From NCBI RefSeq assembly GCF_001649575.2, contig NC_051445.1, positions 9,793,000 to 9,856,999 on the forward strand: a stretch of 64,000 bases of DNA, in the 5' to 3' direction. Of the stretch, positions 10,377-22,391 are shown in pieces. The notes under the pieces were generated by a model. It did not search any database. It was not told where the DNA came from and saw nothing but the letters and a program-made list of their open reading frames with translations. The stretch's first letter is position 1. Every line of letters begins with the position of its first letter. This DNA is from Kryptolebias marmoratus. Lineage: Eukaryota > Chordata > Actinopteri > Cyprinodontiformes > Rivulidae. A program made the translations under genes and the position numbers.

Positions 10377-12443
10377 TCAACGGTGTTTTCCGGCACGGTT
10401 GAAACGTCTGTAGAGGAAGCGGATCCTCTTCTCCAAGTTGTGTCTGTCCAGAGTCATCATTCTGTCTCCCACCATCTTCTTTTTCCTAATTGCACGCTGC
10501 AGTTCATTTCCTCTAAACCCTTTCAGCCAGCAGGGGGCAATAATTAGGTCTTTGGGATGTGCTTTAAACTCCCCTGCAGACACAAAAAAACGACTGTGAG
10601 ATGGGCTGCAGCAAAGATTATGTCTTCGAACAAGGAGAGAAAAAGGCACAATCTCAGCTAGAATGTTGTTTTAACTTGAAAAATGTGTTTTTAAACCACT
10701 AAAAATTATTCATGTTGCTGTTCCTTAATAATGCATAGTTCCCACAAGTCTCGGCCGGAAGAGCCCAACGCATTATTTTTGCCATGTTGGTAGGTAAGCG
10801 CTGGACAACAATGGCTTCAAAGCAAACTAAAAGCGAGGTATTTACTTACTCTTGACCGATGTGCGATGGAAAGATATACGCAGAAGACCGCTACTGTCGT
10901 GATTGACCCATGTTGGGTGAAAAAAAAGAGGAAATGTCAACGAGCCTGACAAATTGCCGCCCATCTTGTACTACGCCATAAATAATAACAATATCATACT
11001 TCTGCATGTAGGCATACCTTGTCGACAGTGTGTTGATGGATTAGAATCAGACCTAAAATGGTGCAAGAGCTTTATCTGTAACCATAACTTTAGCTTTGGG
11101 GTTAATTTTAGTCTAACATTATTTAACAGAGCTTGCATTTACTTTACTGGAATAAAAGATTCTAGACATCTTCGAAGGCTGATCCTTGCGGTTGATGTTC
11201 ACCAGCCAGTCTCACTGGCGTTCTGCCCTCAACTCTTGTGTTTGAGGTCCTTCATGTTTCCTGACTGATTCCTGGAATGTAGCAAAAACTACGCTTTGCC
11301 AAACTGTCTGTGTGGTTAGAACGTCCTTTAACCCGACATGAAATAACAATCACGACTACAGTCAAAAATAGCCCACAATTGAAAAAAATGTCTCCTCTGC
11401 CATAGCTGGAAGTGCGACGACAAATGGGAACCATGTATATCGTAAAACTGCATACACAGATAGTGTTTTCATTTTCCTTTCAAGGTCAAATCAACCCTTT
11501 TAACTCGGTTTATGATTACAGTAGGGTCTTTCTTTCTCATACAAACCAAATTTAAGAATCTGTTTTGTAATGATGTAAAAATAAATGCTTTTAATCCACA
11601 GCTGCAAAGCACAATCTCAAACCACTTACCCAAGATGCCGATGTTATCATAAACTCCATACATGCTTCTCTTCTCATTCCATCTGTCAACAACTTTTGGC
11701 TTAGGAATGCCATGCATCCTTATCCGACAGCATGTTCCTGAACACATTATATCCTTTAGTAATGAGTGTACACAAAATACATTCATTACAGCGCAGGCAG
11801 ACTGACATTTATCTTATTAATTACAAGTATTTTTAATCTGAGTGGGCCTAACAAGCAAACATTACATTTTATTTAATATATTTTTACGCAAAACTTTATT
11901 TAGCTTATTTAGTTACAGGTTTAATGTAAGATTTTCTAGGTTTTGACAAACTGTATACTAAAAACGATCTCAAAAAACAGGTTTAGTCACACGAATCAAC
12001 AAATAGGAGCACTGGGGTGACAGAAAAATATTACATAAAATATCTATATAATACTAGAACATGAGAAAAATAAACCATGGCATTTTACTGAAGGTATAAC
12101 AGCTACATGTTACTTAAATAAACTGAGTGAAGTAGTTCTGTTACAAACTGGTTCTTTAAATAAAAATATCATTTTTAAAAGAGCAGATATGAGGTTTGTT
12201 TTGGTCTGACTGACACGAACCCTGGTGGCCAGGTGTTTACACCAAAGTCACTCATAACTACATGGAGAGGGGGAAAAATAAATAAATAAAAAGCATTAAA
12301 TTCAAACTGGTACAAGCAAAACAAACGAACTGGACCCAGTCACTATTCTCACCTGTAGAAATGGTTCTGACTGAGTTCAGCAGAACCCCAGCAGAATGAC
12401 AGAAAGACGATCCAGCTCTCAGCAAACCTCCCAGAACAGACAT
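10377..12443 (-). CDS. mrpl51: Mitochondrial large-subunit ribosomal protein mL51
   Basis: Three coding exons on the minus strand: 12353-12443, 11630-11737 and 10377-10573, giving 131 aa with phases 1 and 1 in register. Human MRPL51 has a similar length. Residues 1-30 ([14 protein letters not shown]...) form a basic, hydroxylated mitochondrial targeting peptide without acidic residues. The core is well conserved: [20 protein letters not shown], then [33 protein letters not shown] and [16 protein letters not shown] at the C terminus. The product belongs to the mitochondrial 39S ribosomal subunit. It lies downstream of a non-coding first exon (12599 to about 12760) and on the same strand as VAMP1, as in human. 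The introns hold no other gene that I can see. Confidence 0.95.
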
Positions 12444-12598
12444 ATCCAAGGATCTACAAATAAAATACAGACAAATAGGATTAACAGACTGCATAGCCTC
12501 AGAGTTAGCTTCAGTAGCTTCCTCTGTGATCTTTACATTGACCCTTAGCTTTAGCTTTAGCTAGCATGCTACATCAAAGTCGGTGTTGTGACTATTAC

Positions 12599-12766
12599 CT
12601 GTTTCCGCACCGAATAATAAATTTTAAACAAGTCGATTATTTTCCTAACACTTCAACAAATATGTAATTATGATAATGTAACAACAAAAAAAGACTCTAT
12701 CGGTGCTTCGACATGCTCTCTGTGACCGCCTCCATCTTAGCCTACTCCGTGTCCCACAATGCAACG
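12599..12766 (-). promoter_or_regulatory. mrpl51: MRPL51 non-coding exon 1 and promoter motif
   Basis: On the minus strand a clean donor (CGGAAACAG, then GTAATAG) ends a non-coding exon at 12599. Its upstream edge contains plus-strand TCCCACAATGCAACGCGCC, close to the TCCCAnnATGC element bound by ZNF143 that is common in promoters of housekeeping and mitochondrial genes. The start site itself is inferred. Confidence 0.45.
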
Positions 12767-15700
12767 CGCCGGTACCGTAATAACGGTTGAGCAGCGCAAC
12801 AACAATAATAATCATAATAGATGTAAAAATAAAGGTGTTTTACGGTTTTGGCAGATTTTAATTTTCCCATTTCAGCCACTAGAGGGAGAGACTGTGATCA
12901 GGTACTACAGAGTTGGCATTTCCAGCACATGCCAGATCAAAAAGACTTAATTTAATCAAAATATACCACATGCTTGTCATTAGATTAAAAAGTGTTTGTT
13001 TAGTCCAATGATTAACATGAATTATTTTTTTCTGCACAGGTCTAGGACATTGTCGACCTACATCCGTAACAGAAAAAGAGGAGGAATTAAACAAAGCGAA
13101 TGACACCTAATAATAAAAATATGTGCTTTTTTTATTTAAACACTAACCTGTATGCTCTTTAAATGTATCAAATTAACCCAAGACATGTTTTGCATGAGTA
13201 GTTTGGACTCAAATTATTTTGTAATATTTACATCCTGCTTAATACGCATTGGTGTAATGACATAAAACATTATTAGAAAATATTTCAATTTACACTAAAA
13301 TTTAACTTGGCCATAAAACTTGGAGTGGCACAAACAGTTTCCCCTGTTTAAACACCTCAGAACATTTCCATTAACATGAATATTTATTGTGTGCAGTACA
13401 TTTCAGCATTTTGTTCGACCAACTTGTTTTTATTAAAACAGAAGTGGAACAAGTGAGAAATGTGGGCTGCGTTTTCATTTGCGTAGGTTTGTAATGCTGC
13501 TGTTTTATAGCTACATTAAGACATTCCTTTATTTCTACTGACACATAAAAGAAACTTTTATGCATTGAAACTAAAACACAAACTTAATATACTGAATAAA
13601 ACTGTTTGTTATGTAACAAAAGTTTTTTTTGTTTTTCCGCCATTGAACTCAGAACTTGAAATCAGACCACCTTTATAAAAATAGTGGCACAAATAACCAC
13701 GTTTGTGTTTTATTGTTAATTTTGCTTATTTTTTCCATTATAAATACTTATGTCTGTAATGTGATCATGTTTTTCTATGCGTTGAATCATTCTTTTTCCT
13801 GTTCAGGGTTGCAAGAGGCTGGAGTTTGTTCCAGATGTTACTTGAAGAAAAATTGGGTTCAATCAGGAACCAGACAAAGAAGATTGTGGTTTGGCTCAAG
13901 GACACTGTCCGTTTTAATCCAGACGACAGATAAACACAGATTAAGACACCAGTCAAGAAAGAAGGTGTATAATGTGCTAATAGGAAACACTTGTAGGAAA
14001 ACAGACATCTAGATTTCCAACTGTAGCAATGAAATAAATGAACTGAAAAGGTTTTAAGGGAAAACAAACAAACACACATAGCACACAGAACCATAAAAGG
14101 AATAACCTCAAAATATTTGGCTCTGATCTTATTAGAGATAAACAAACTGCAACAGGCCCATTAAAATCAATATGCAGATAAAGAAATATAAATATCAGAA
14201 GTTCGAGGGCGCAGCACTATATAAAACCATTTCTAAAGGTGTCGGAGGAATCTTAAAAAAAGAAATGAGGAACTGATACCAGATTTCAGAACAGATAAGT
14301 TGGCAGTGTAACACAGGGTCAACACAAAGAGACATGAAAATATATTACCTGTGCTCACACTCAAACGTTCAGCTGATCTAGATTAAGTTCTTGAAATGGT
14401 GAATTTTAGACAACATGTAAAAACATCACAAACAAAAGTCCCGGTCACAAAAAAAGGAAGCTTCCCGCAGTGGTCATGGCTCTACTCTGCCACCAAAAAT
14501 CCCAAACATAATATTGCACAATCGAGTTCCTGTTACAATAAATGATCTGATTTCCAGGACAAAGCCAAGGTTAAACAGGATACATTTCTTTGTAAGTGAA
14601 TTGTTTTTATTTATTTACGTCATCTACATTTTACGTGAAATAAAAAACAAAACGCCTCAACGCAAAAGTTTGGTCAATTTTAAGAAATGTCATAGCTTGT
14701 CGCTAAAGTCAATGTTTGTATTTGCCCAGCAGTCATCCGTTTTTCCTACAAAAGGACACAATTTTGCATGATGTTCATGGTGGGTCCAGGCACAGAACCT
14801 TTAGTTTTCTGTTTATTTTCAGCTGCGGTTGTTCTGACAAAGAAGCTAACCTCTTTTAATCTTTAGCATGTTTGCAAATCATCTCATGTGTGCTTCTCTT
14901 TGCTGAATCCATTCTTTAATCTACCAGTAAAATGATGCCTGTGCTTTAGATGCAATGCAACCTGAAGACTGAGTTTTTCTGCCACAGGGGACAGAAGAAA
15001 CTGGTGAATTGTTTTTTTCTGCAACATTTCTTCTCTAAACAGGCCTTTTCTTGCTGCAGCCACAAAACTCACTTTTGAATTGAATCTCTTTGTCTCTGTT
15101 ACATTTACTGAAGTTGCAGAGCAGCACGAATAATCAGCTTTAACTGTTCACTTCCTCCAACCAGTAGATGTACTGAAAATCCAAGAACCCACCTGTTTTA
15201 ACCTCTGTGTAAATAGACACGCTGACAGATGTGTGTACTTTCAGTCTTACTGTTGCAAGGAGCTCAATGGAATAACTGTAATTTTCAAAAAAAACAAGCG
15301 CAACAAACTCGATCTTTGTCGGTATTTCATTCTTGCTAAATCATCTTCGGCGTGTGGAAATTTGAGTCCAAACGAAACATTAAACATTAGATTCCATTCA
15401 CCTTTTGCACGCAGTGGCCTGTGCAGAGAAGGCCTGCCGATTTACTGTAAGTGTGCAGGATGTTTCCACCTTTAACTGAACACTTTGCATCATTTTATAA
15501 ACTGATATAAGTACAGAACCCTGTGTGCATAAATAAGATGACACAAATCATAAAAGCTAACAAAGTGCACAAGCTCTTTTTATCATCCTCACTTTTGTTT
15601 TTTTGTTGACATAATGGAAATACATCTGAATGCTCATAGATACACATTTTGTGCTTATGAGGCACTCAACTTCAGTGCTGAACAAAGTGCTGACAGAAAA

Positions 15701-16454
15701 AAAAAAGTAGATTTCCTCAGCAGAGCAGAGTATTTATCAACTTCCTCTGCCAGTAAAACTTAGTGGAACACTGTTCAGCATCACCTACATATGTAAAACA
15801 CCGTCACCATCATATCTGCTATTGAAATTAAACCACAGCAGCAACAATTTAGAACGAGTCTGTTCTGAGCAGAAGATTAAGACTCATGTCAGTTCAGGAG
15901 ATAAAACTGCTACGGGGACAAGAGCAGAGATAATATAAGAAGAACATGACACAGGAACAAACTACTCATCTTCAGATCTTCTAAAAAACCCGATTTGACT
16001 ATTTTCCAGGCTCATCTTTATTAACATACTCATCATCCTCTTCGAGCTCAGAGTACAGTTGTTTCCACGTGAGGGGCCTTTTCCCTCACAGAGCCTTCAC
16101 CTCAAATTCAGATCCAGCGGCAGGGTTTAAACATCAGCTGTAGGAAAGACCACCTCACAACGGGTGACGCATGCAAGCCCCCCGCACAGGCAGAGGTTCT
16201 CAAGAGTTTGTGTTTTGAAAGCTGAAACCGGTTTTATTTGAAGTCTGACAGCGGTTGATGTGAGGAGGACGTTCAAGGGATGAGATGAAACGAATAAAAG
16301 CTACAGTTTCGCTTAGCGGGTACTGTGTCACATGGCTTTTACCTTGGAAAGTATTTCAACAAGAAGAAGAAAACAACTCTGAGGGTTCATACACTCACCC
16401 ACACACACATGCACACACACTCAAGTACATCTATTTACCTACGTGACTTTAGAG

Positions 16455-16531
16455 CTATCTATCTATCTATGGCTTGATCATTTAGTGCAAATAGTAGCTG
16501 ATCAAACTAGCTATACAATCTATCTATCTAG
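16455..16531. repeat. Interrupted (TATC)n microsatellite
   Basis: Two short runs of CTAT units (16455-16470 and about 16519-16531) separated by unique sequence. Confidence 0.7.
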
Positions 16532-16934
16532 TGCAGCTAGCTGGAGTATTAAATGTGAGTACACACACTTACTTTGTAGGATAAAGTGTAAGTTTTGTGG
16601 TCTTAGGTTAGTAACAAAAATGTAATAGTTTATGCACCCATGCTGAACATTTATTTGTTGGGAACAATTACAGGGCTGTCAACAGACCTTTATTTTTTAA
16701 TAGTTTGCAAACTTCAGGAAATACTTGCAATCTTTTTTTTTTATTTACTTTTTTTTATATGTACTCTGACTTCAGCTTGGGATAGCCTGAATAACTCAAC
16801 TTTATTTGTTTCTCCAATTTACCTTCACAGACCTATTTCACAACAAAGCCTAACATTTGAAGTAACTAGCACAGGTGTAAATGAAACTAGCACTCGTCCA
16901 TTGCCTTACATGCTAAAACTACAAACGTGATTGT

Positions 16935-17125
16935 GTCATTTTTAGCACTTCGGAGCATGAGATATGGCTCCTGCCACACCAAATCTTAGCACAGTGTCTG
17001 CTAAACTGATTGAATTGTTTGTAGCCTCTTTGGTGTTTGCTAAGGTTCACTCCAAAAGTTAATCGGTTGCACATTGAGGGCCTCATCAAAATCTGTCCTG
17101 TGGTTCACAAGATTCATTTGCTAAC
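16935..17125 (+). repeat. Dispersed repeat family B, copy 2 (diverged)
   Basis: Shares with copy 1 the order CACACCAAATCTTAGC, CTAAACTGATTGAAT, TAGCC, CTCCAAAAGTTAATCGGTTG, ATCAAAATCTGTCC and TGGTTCACAAGAT. More degraded than the other copies. Confidence 0.5.
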
Positions 17126-17384
17126 AGCTTTAAAACGAGGTCTGCGTTGCACTTGTGCTAATGCTGGTAACATGTAGAACAGGAACAAAAGCAGAGCTTC
17201 CTGCCATCATTGCTACACCTCTGCCTTTCGTGTGAGTTCAAGTCAAAAGGTCTGCTGTGAAATAAGTCTTTTGAAGTATTTTTTTTTCTAAGTCTCTGTT
17301 TTCATCAAATTTCATCTCTGCACCTGCAGCCTTTTTGCACGACTGGTGACTGCTGTGTGACCCTTCAGGTTCAACACTGCTGAT

Positions 17385-17522
17385 TTAAATGATTAGCAGG
17401 CTTCTGCAGAACTTGAGGATGGTGTTGAATGTTTTGAAACAGGTGTGTTGGAGCAGGAAAACATCTAAAACATGCAGGTCAACAAAAGCCTTGAGGACCA
17501 GTGCTGGAAACTACTGTGCTAG
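17385..17522. mobile_element. Palindromic hAT-type MITE, copy 2 (right part)
   Basis: Matches the central and right blocks of the 58.5-kb copy: GCAGGCTTCTGCAGAACTTG, CAGGTGTGTTGGAGCAGG, AAAACATGCAGGT and GAGGACCAGTGCTGGAA. The left arm is strongly degraded and no target duplication can be defined. Confidence 0.55.
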
Positions 17523-19369
17523 AGAAAACTTTGCTTTTGCGTTGTAGACTGAATGCATGTGAGTTAACAGGAGATGTCATTTGGCAAAAAAACTCTCCTA
17601 ACTCATTGAGTAAAAATTTATCACCAGCTTGAAAACACAGGAAACAACATCAGAATTGTTCCTAATGATCTACAGGTCAATTTCACTGCAAACATTTAGA
17701 CTTGAACTGGTAGGAAATCACAGATGCATTAATGAGGGTTGCGTTCCTCTTAATCAAAGTTCTTATTTTGCACATATTCTGCAGAGCGACTAGTTTGCAC
17801 AGATGCAGAAGGGGAATAAAATCCTACTTAATGCCCCTGTGGTTTGTCCATGAAGCTCAAGTCAAAACGTTAGCCATGATAGGTCAATACAACCTTTAAC
17901 TGCTCCTCACTTCTTCTCTGATTGGCCGGATCACTGTTCACCATTTTGGTCTTCTGAAAGTCAAAATTATCATTATGTACTTTGTTTCATATAAAAACAG
18001 TATATATCAAGATATCAATAGGACTTAAGCTTTTCTTATCTAGTGATATAACCTAAACGAAGATAAAAAATTTATTTTGAGACAAAGTATGAAGTATATC
18101 TGATGGCCACTAGAGTTATATAAGGTAAAATCCATTAAAGATTTAATTCAATTTATGAAGAATCTAGCCTGATAAGATCATGTCTGATAAAATAATTTTA
18201 ATTGCATGATTTGTATATGGTGGCTTCTAAAACTCTACACATATGAGTTTATGTTATATTGTGCTTATATTGTATGACACATGTTAACATGTTGTCAGAT
18301 ATATTACAGTAATAAAACTAAAGATTTCTTACTAAAGTCATTCTATTTTAAGACTTAACACAAAGACTTTGAGTAATTTTTGGTTGCAGTTTTTCATTCT
18401 GTTCATTTTAACGTTTAACCACAAACTGAACGGAAACTGTGTGCAGATAATAGCAGACAAACGCTGACAAAACAACACAAACACAAACCTACATTAATCT
18501 ACGTGACCTTTTAAATACACTGTATCTGATCAGTTAGCCAGTACACTAAAACCTACGTTCTTCTTATATTCGGGTTTTTTAAAATCAACGATTACGATAA
18601 ACTACAATCTGGTTGACGCTGAATGCAAAATGGGAAAAAAATATTTGATGCAAAACATTTGCCCAGCAGTGTAGGCCTGTTTCTATTACTGGGACGCTCG
18701 AGTTGACGAAAAGGAAAGTAAAGAAATGAGAATGGAGCTGATGATTCACTTTCATGAATATCTATCAGAGCCAGAATTCATGTTATCGCTGTGCTCATTC
18801 TCAGGCTCCTGCCGAAGCCCTGATTTGGTAACGTTAACCAGTGTTTGTGAACGTAAATGACTGGCAGTGACGGAGTACAATGAGTGACGGGTGGTTTGGG
18901 TGTTGCAGTTTTGCCATTTCGGTTTCAAAACAACAACCAGAGCTTCCTTGAAAGATACTGACAATATTTGTAAACAAGAAGCTGTAGTTTGTGGAAAAAT
19001 TATTTAAAAAGTTCCATTTTTATTTGGTCAAAATATATCAATATAGAAATTTTAATTTTTACTGCAACAAAGGTAGTTTGCCCCTTTTTTTGTGTAATTC
19101 AAATCTATGTTTATCCTCTGAATAGTTTGTTTTTTGTCAAAATGAATACCGTCACAATCTGTTACAGAGGGTATTTGACTTAGAAGAAGAAGAAAACAGA
19201 TAAAAGTAAAGAGAATCCGTGGGAGGAAGTGGGGCTCCCTGTTTACATCTCTGCCTTACAGTTTCCAGGCTGACAAATTCAGACCGCATCAAAGTCTAGC
19301 TTCTAGCTGAAGTCACATGATCGTCAGAGGAACTACCCAGGACGCCACCTCCATCCTCACCCACGGCCT

Positions 19370-19378
19370 CATATATAA
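19370..19378 (+). promoter_or_regulatory. TATA box of the LAG3-like gene
   Basis: CATATATAAAC lies about 135 bases upstream of the ATG at 19508, so transcription would start near 19400 and give a 5' UTR of about 100 bases. A TATA promoter fits an inducible lymphocyte gene. Confidence 0.5.
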
Positions 19379-19507
19379 ACCTCGTAACCTCAGTGAGAAG
19401 AAAGCACATTGAAAAAGAAACCTTCAGGAGGGAAAGCAAAGACCGAATCGGGTGAAGTTTGAGGATTTACTTAAGCTTAAGTTTCAAAACAGCAGCGACA
19501 AATAAAG

Positions 19508-21803
19508 ATGTTGGTGAAGGTTATCATCTCCGCAGGGATCTTTCTTCTCCTGTCGGGTAATTTTTTAACAGTTTTGCCATAACCTTTTCGTAAAATGTAT
19601 ATTGTTTTTTGTTCAGAGACTGATTTTGTGTTTCTTCTCTAGGAGTAAGATGTGAGCTTGCAGAGGTGCTTGTTGAGGCAGGATCTCAGGCTTCTCTGCC
19701 CTGTAAATGTAGCAGGACACCCTGCCATCCTGCCGCCATCACATGGAGCAAAGACAAGACCGGGTAAGAATACCTCTGAGCCACTCTCCACTTCTGCTTC
19801 TCCGTCCAGCCCCATGAATCCATCTCTACACAGTCATATCTGCATGACCCCTGACTCTGGGTGTTTGTTGTAATGCAGCACGATCTGGAGAAAGCAAAGC
19901 AGCGGTCTGCAGTTCTGGGGCTCCAACTGGCTTGAGAAGGGCAACCAGCGCGTGCGATGCCCTCACAGCAAGTTCGCTCAAGGGGACTACAGCCTCCAGA
20001 TTAACAACGTGAAGGAGGAGGACGGAGGACTTTACTCTTGTACGGTGCAAATTGGAGACCATTTCACTGACAAACACTTTGTCATGCTCCGAATTATTCA
20101 GGGTAAGAAACTGAGGTTTTTATTGTGCACGCTTGCTCTAAATTGTTATAAAAGAGCGAAAACAATCGACTCAAAACATACTGATTGCTGTACAAGAGAT
20201 ATTTAGTTTGAAATGCTTGTTAAAACCTTTTAATGACAAAGTAAACACTGCACAGCTCAGAATAATTACTGTACTCAGCTTTTTTTCAGATAACTGTAAA
20301 TGAACATGATAAATCTCATCTCATCTTGTCTTCCTTACAGTGTCCATCTCTCCATCGGCGCCTGTATGGGGGGACATAGTGTCAGTCACTTGTAGTGTAA
20401 CACCTTGGCTGAATACAGCTTACATGAAGTGGATGTTGAACAACAGACCATTTTTGCCTGAGAGTGGATCGATCACAAACAGTCATAGTAGTGTCGTGAA
20501 AGAAAGCGCGAGCGATAAGCTCACAGGAAACTGGACCTGTGTAATTAACTCCAAGAAGAAGGAGTGGCGAGCAACTGCAACGCTGATGGTTCGAGGTGAG
20601 ATACTGAAAAAAACTGAATTCAATTAAGAGATGTAGTTGGTAGATTTTACTTTAAAATCTCAACATTTCTGTTTTTACAGGAATCAGCCAACCATCCAAA
20701 AGTGATACCAAAATGTATGCTGCGGTGGGGTCTGCGTTCACTCTCCCCTGCGTCTTCTCTCCCGGGTTAACCGTTACCAGGGCGGTTTTAGAGAAGACAG
20801 ATGTCCAGAAACGTCCTGCTCTCAGCAACAAGTCTCCTGATTCGACATCCTTAGATCAGTCTTTAACAATCCAGGAAGTTACGCTTGAGGATCAGGGCAA
20901 CTACAGATGTGCAGCGACTGTGAGAGGACACAGTCTGAGTCGAAAAATGCAGCTGGTCGTTGCTCAAAGTAAGTCTACATTACCTAAGCTCAAAGACAAA
21001 AAAAATCACATCTTTTACTTTTTGTCATTAGAAACATTTACTGTAAATCTCTTTTTTCTCCCCTCAGTTGTCCAGTCAAACAAGAAAAGCTCCGTGACGC
21101 TGACCTGCCAGCTGACTGACGCCAGCAAAGTCATAGACTACAAGTGGGTCCACGTGACCTATGACCTCAACGGCACCAGGTCGGAGAGCTCCATCGTGGA
21201 GGGACCTACCATTTCCTTAAAGGACAACTGGGGCGAATGGACGTGTCGTTACTATGGGAAAGAAGGCATTCTGGGGAACATAACCACCCAGGTTCAGATG
21301 ATGAGTAAGTTATTTTCTTTTAGATTTTATAATAAGCTGAATATCAAAATATAAATATTATCATCACTGGGAACACTGGAAAATGTTTAGCTGATGTTTC
21401 TTTTGTTTTATGTTCTTTTTTCTCAGGTGGTCAAAGTGGAAAAAGATCAAGTGCCCCAGGGAACACCGGCACCGTGATCGGACTCAGTTTTCTCCTCGTC
21501 ATTCTGCTGCTGGTTCTCGCTCAGATGTACAAAAATCACCAAAGGGTAAGAAAACGCAGCTTTTTACACACTCTGTGCTCAGCTTTACGGGAAATTTGTG
21601 AATTTTTTCGTTCACATTTTTTGACACACGATCTAAAATCTTGCATGTAAAATAAGGTTTTTAAGCATTTCTATAATTAATTCTGTTTTTTTTCTTTTTC
21701 TCCACAGAGGAAAAGAATCTTCCAGTATCCTGCGCTGGAGACCATCGTTCACACCGTCTCCAACGAGCGCGACGAGAAAGAAAGGAACCGAGTGAAGGAA
21801 TAA
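19508..21803 (+). CDS. lag3: LAG-3-like inhibitory receptor, four Ig domains
   Basis: Eight exons: 19508-19556, 19643-19763, 19879-20102, 20341-20595, 20681-20968, 21068-21304, 21427-21545 and 21708-21803. They encode 462 aa and every junction is in phase. Order: signal peptide (MLVKVIISAGIFLLLSG); V-type D1 split over two exons, with ASLPCKC and DGGLYSC; D2 ending TGNWTC; D3 with YAAVGSAFTLPC and DQGNYRC; D4 with VTLTC and GEWTC; a Gly/Ser stalk; membrane segment (VIGLSFLLVILLLVLA); basic tail with QYPALETIVH. The split D1 and the WxC motifs of D2 and D4 mark the CD4/LAG3 family. The PALE motif resembles the FSALE motif of mammalian LAG3 and the CxC LCK-binding motif of CD4 is absent, so LAG3 is preferred. 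The family binds MHC class II and restrains T cells. KIEELE and the Glu-Pro tail of mammals are missing. Confidence 0.78.
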
Positions 21804-21994
21804 AAGACACAACAAAACAAGAGTGAAACTTTTCTTTACTGCCTCCACTAAACTGGGAGGCCTTTATTTGCACAGATCTTTGTAAATATTCTTAGAGCAG
21901 ACTTTTGTAGCAGTAACTGTTCAAATTATAAAATAATTCAAACTGTAAACTTGCTTTATATTAGCTGTATATATTTGTTTCAAAATGTTTTACA

Positions 21995-22000
21995 AATAAA
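21995..22000 (+). other. Poly(A) signal of the LAG3-like gene
   Basis: AATAAA followed by GTGCACTT, about 190 bases after the stop codon. Confidence 0.65.
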
Positions 22001-22243
22001 GTGCACTTAACAGAAATCAATCCTTTGTACAATCAAAATTCCTCTGCTTAATGAAAATATTTTGATAATATTGACATAAATAAAATGTAAACTAACTATA
22101 AAAAAAAACTTTGGCCACAAATATTTGCATTATTCTAAATATATTACATTATTTTACATACATTACAAAAGATTTGTTTTCATAAATTTACACACTGAAG
22201 ATTTTTTTCTGCGTGTCAAATTATTTGTGCATAAAAACAACCT

Positions 22244-22249
22244 TTTATT
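22244..22249 (-). other. Poly(A) signal of PLEKHG6
   Basis: Minus-strand AATAAA about 145 bases downstream of the PLEKHG6 stop. The two convergent transcripts (LAG3 and PLEKHG6) would end within about 250 bp of each other. Confidence 0.5.
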
Positions 22250-22391
22250 ATGTTTGCAAATATCTATTTACACCTTTATGTGCTTTGGAATTTCCTGAAA
22301 AATCATCGTTTTGTTGATCTTACGCTCGACAGCCTAAAGTCTGAGCAGACCGATTGCTCAGTGTTTCAGATTCGGCTCAGTTACTGTAAAG

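Larger units (their letters stand above)
12770..19365. other. Gene-poor region, MRPL51-LAG3
   Basis: 6.6 kb without a supported gene. NCAPD2, which is next to MRPL51 in human, is not recognisable. The region contains a TATC microsatellite (16.45-16.53 kb), a family-B repeat (16.9 kb), a decayed MITE (17.4 kb) and one minus-strand exon-like island (15999-16083, see findings). Confidence 0.5.

Noticed and set aside
18752..18964. 70-codon minus-strand frame considered as an upstream exon for the 16.0-kb island
   Set aside because: No splice-compatible connection, no signal peptide, Ig or membrane features.
12770..19365. Searched for NCAPD2 or CD4 exons
   Set aside because: No condensin HEAT-repeat or Ig-domain exon could be recognised on either strand.
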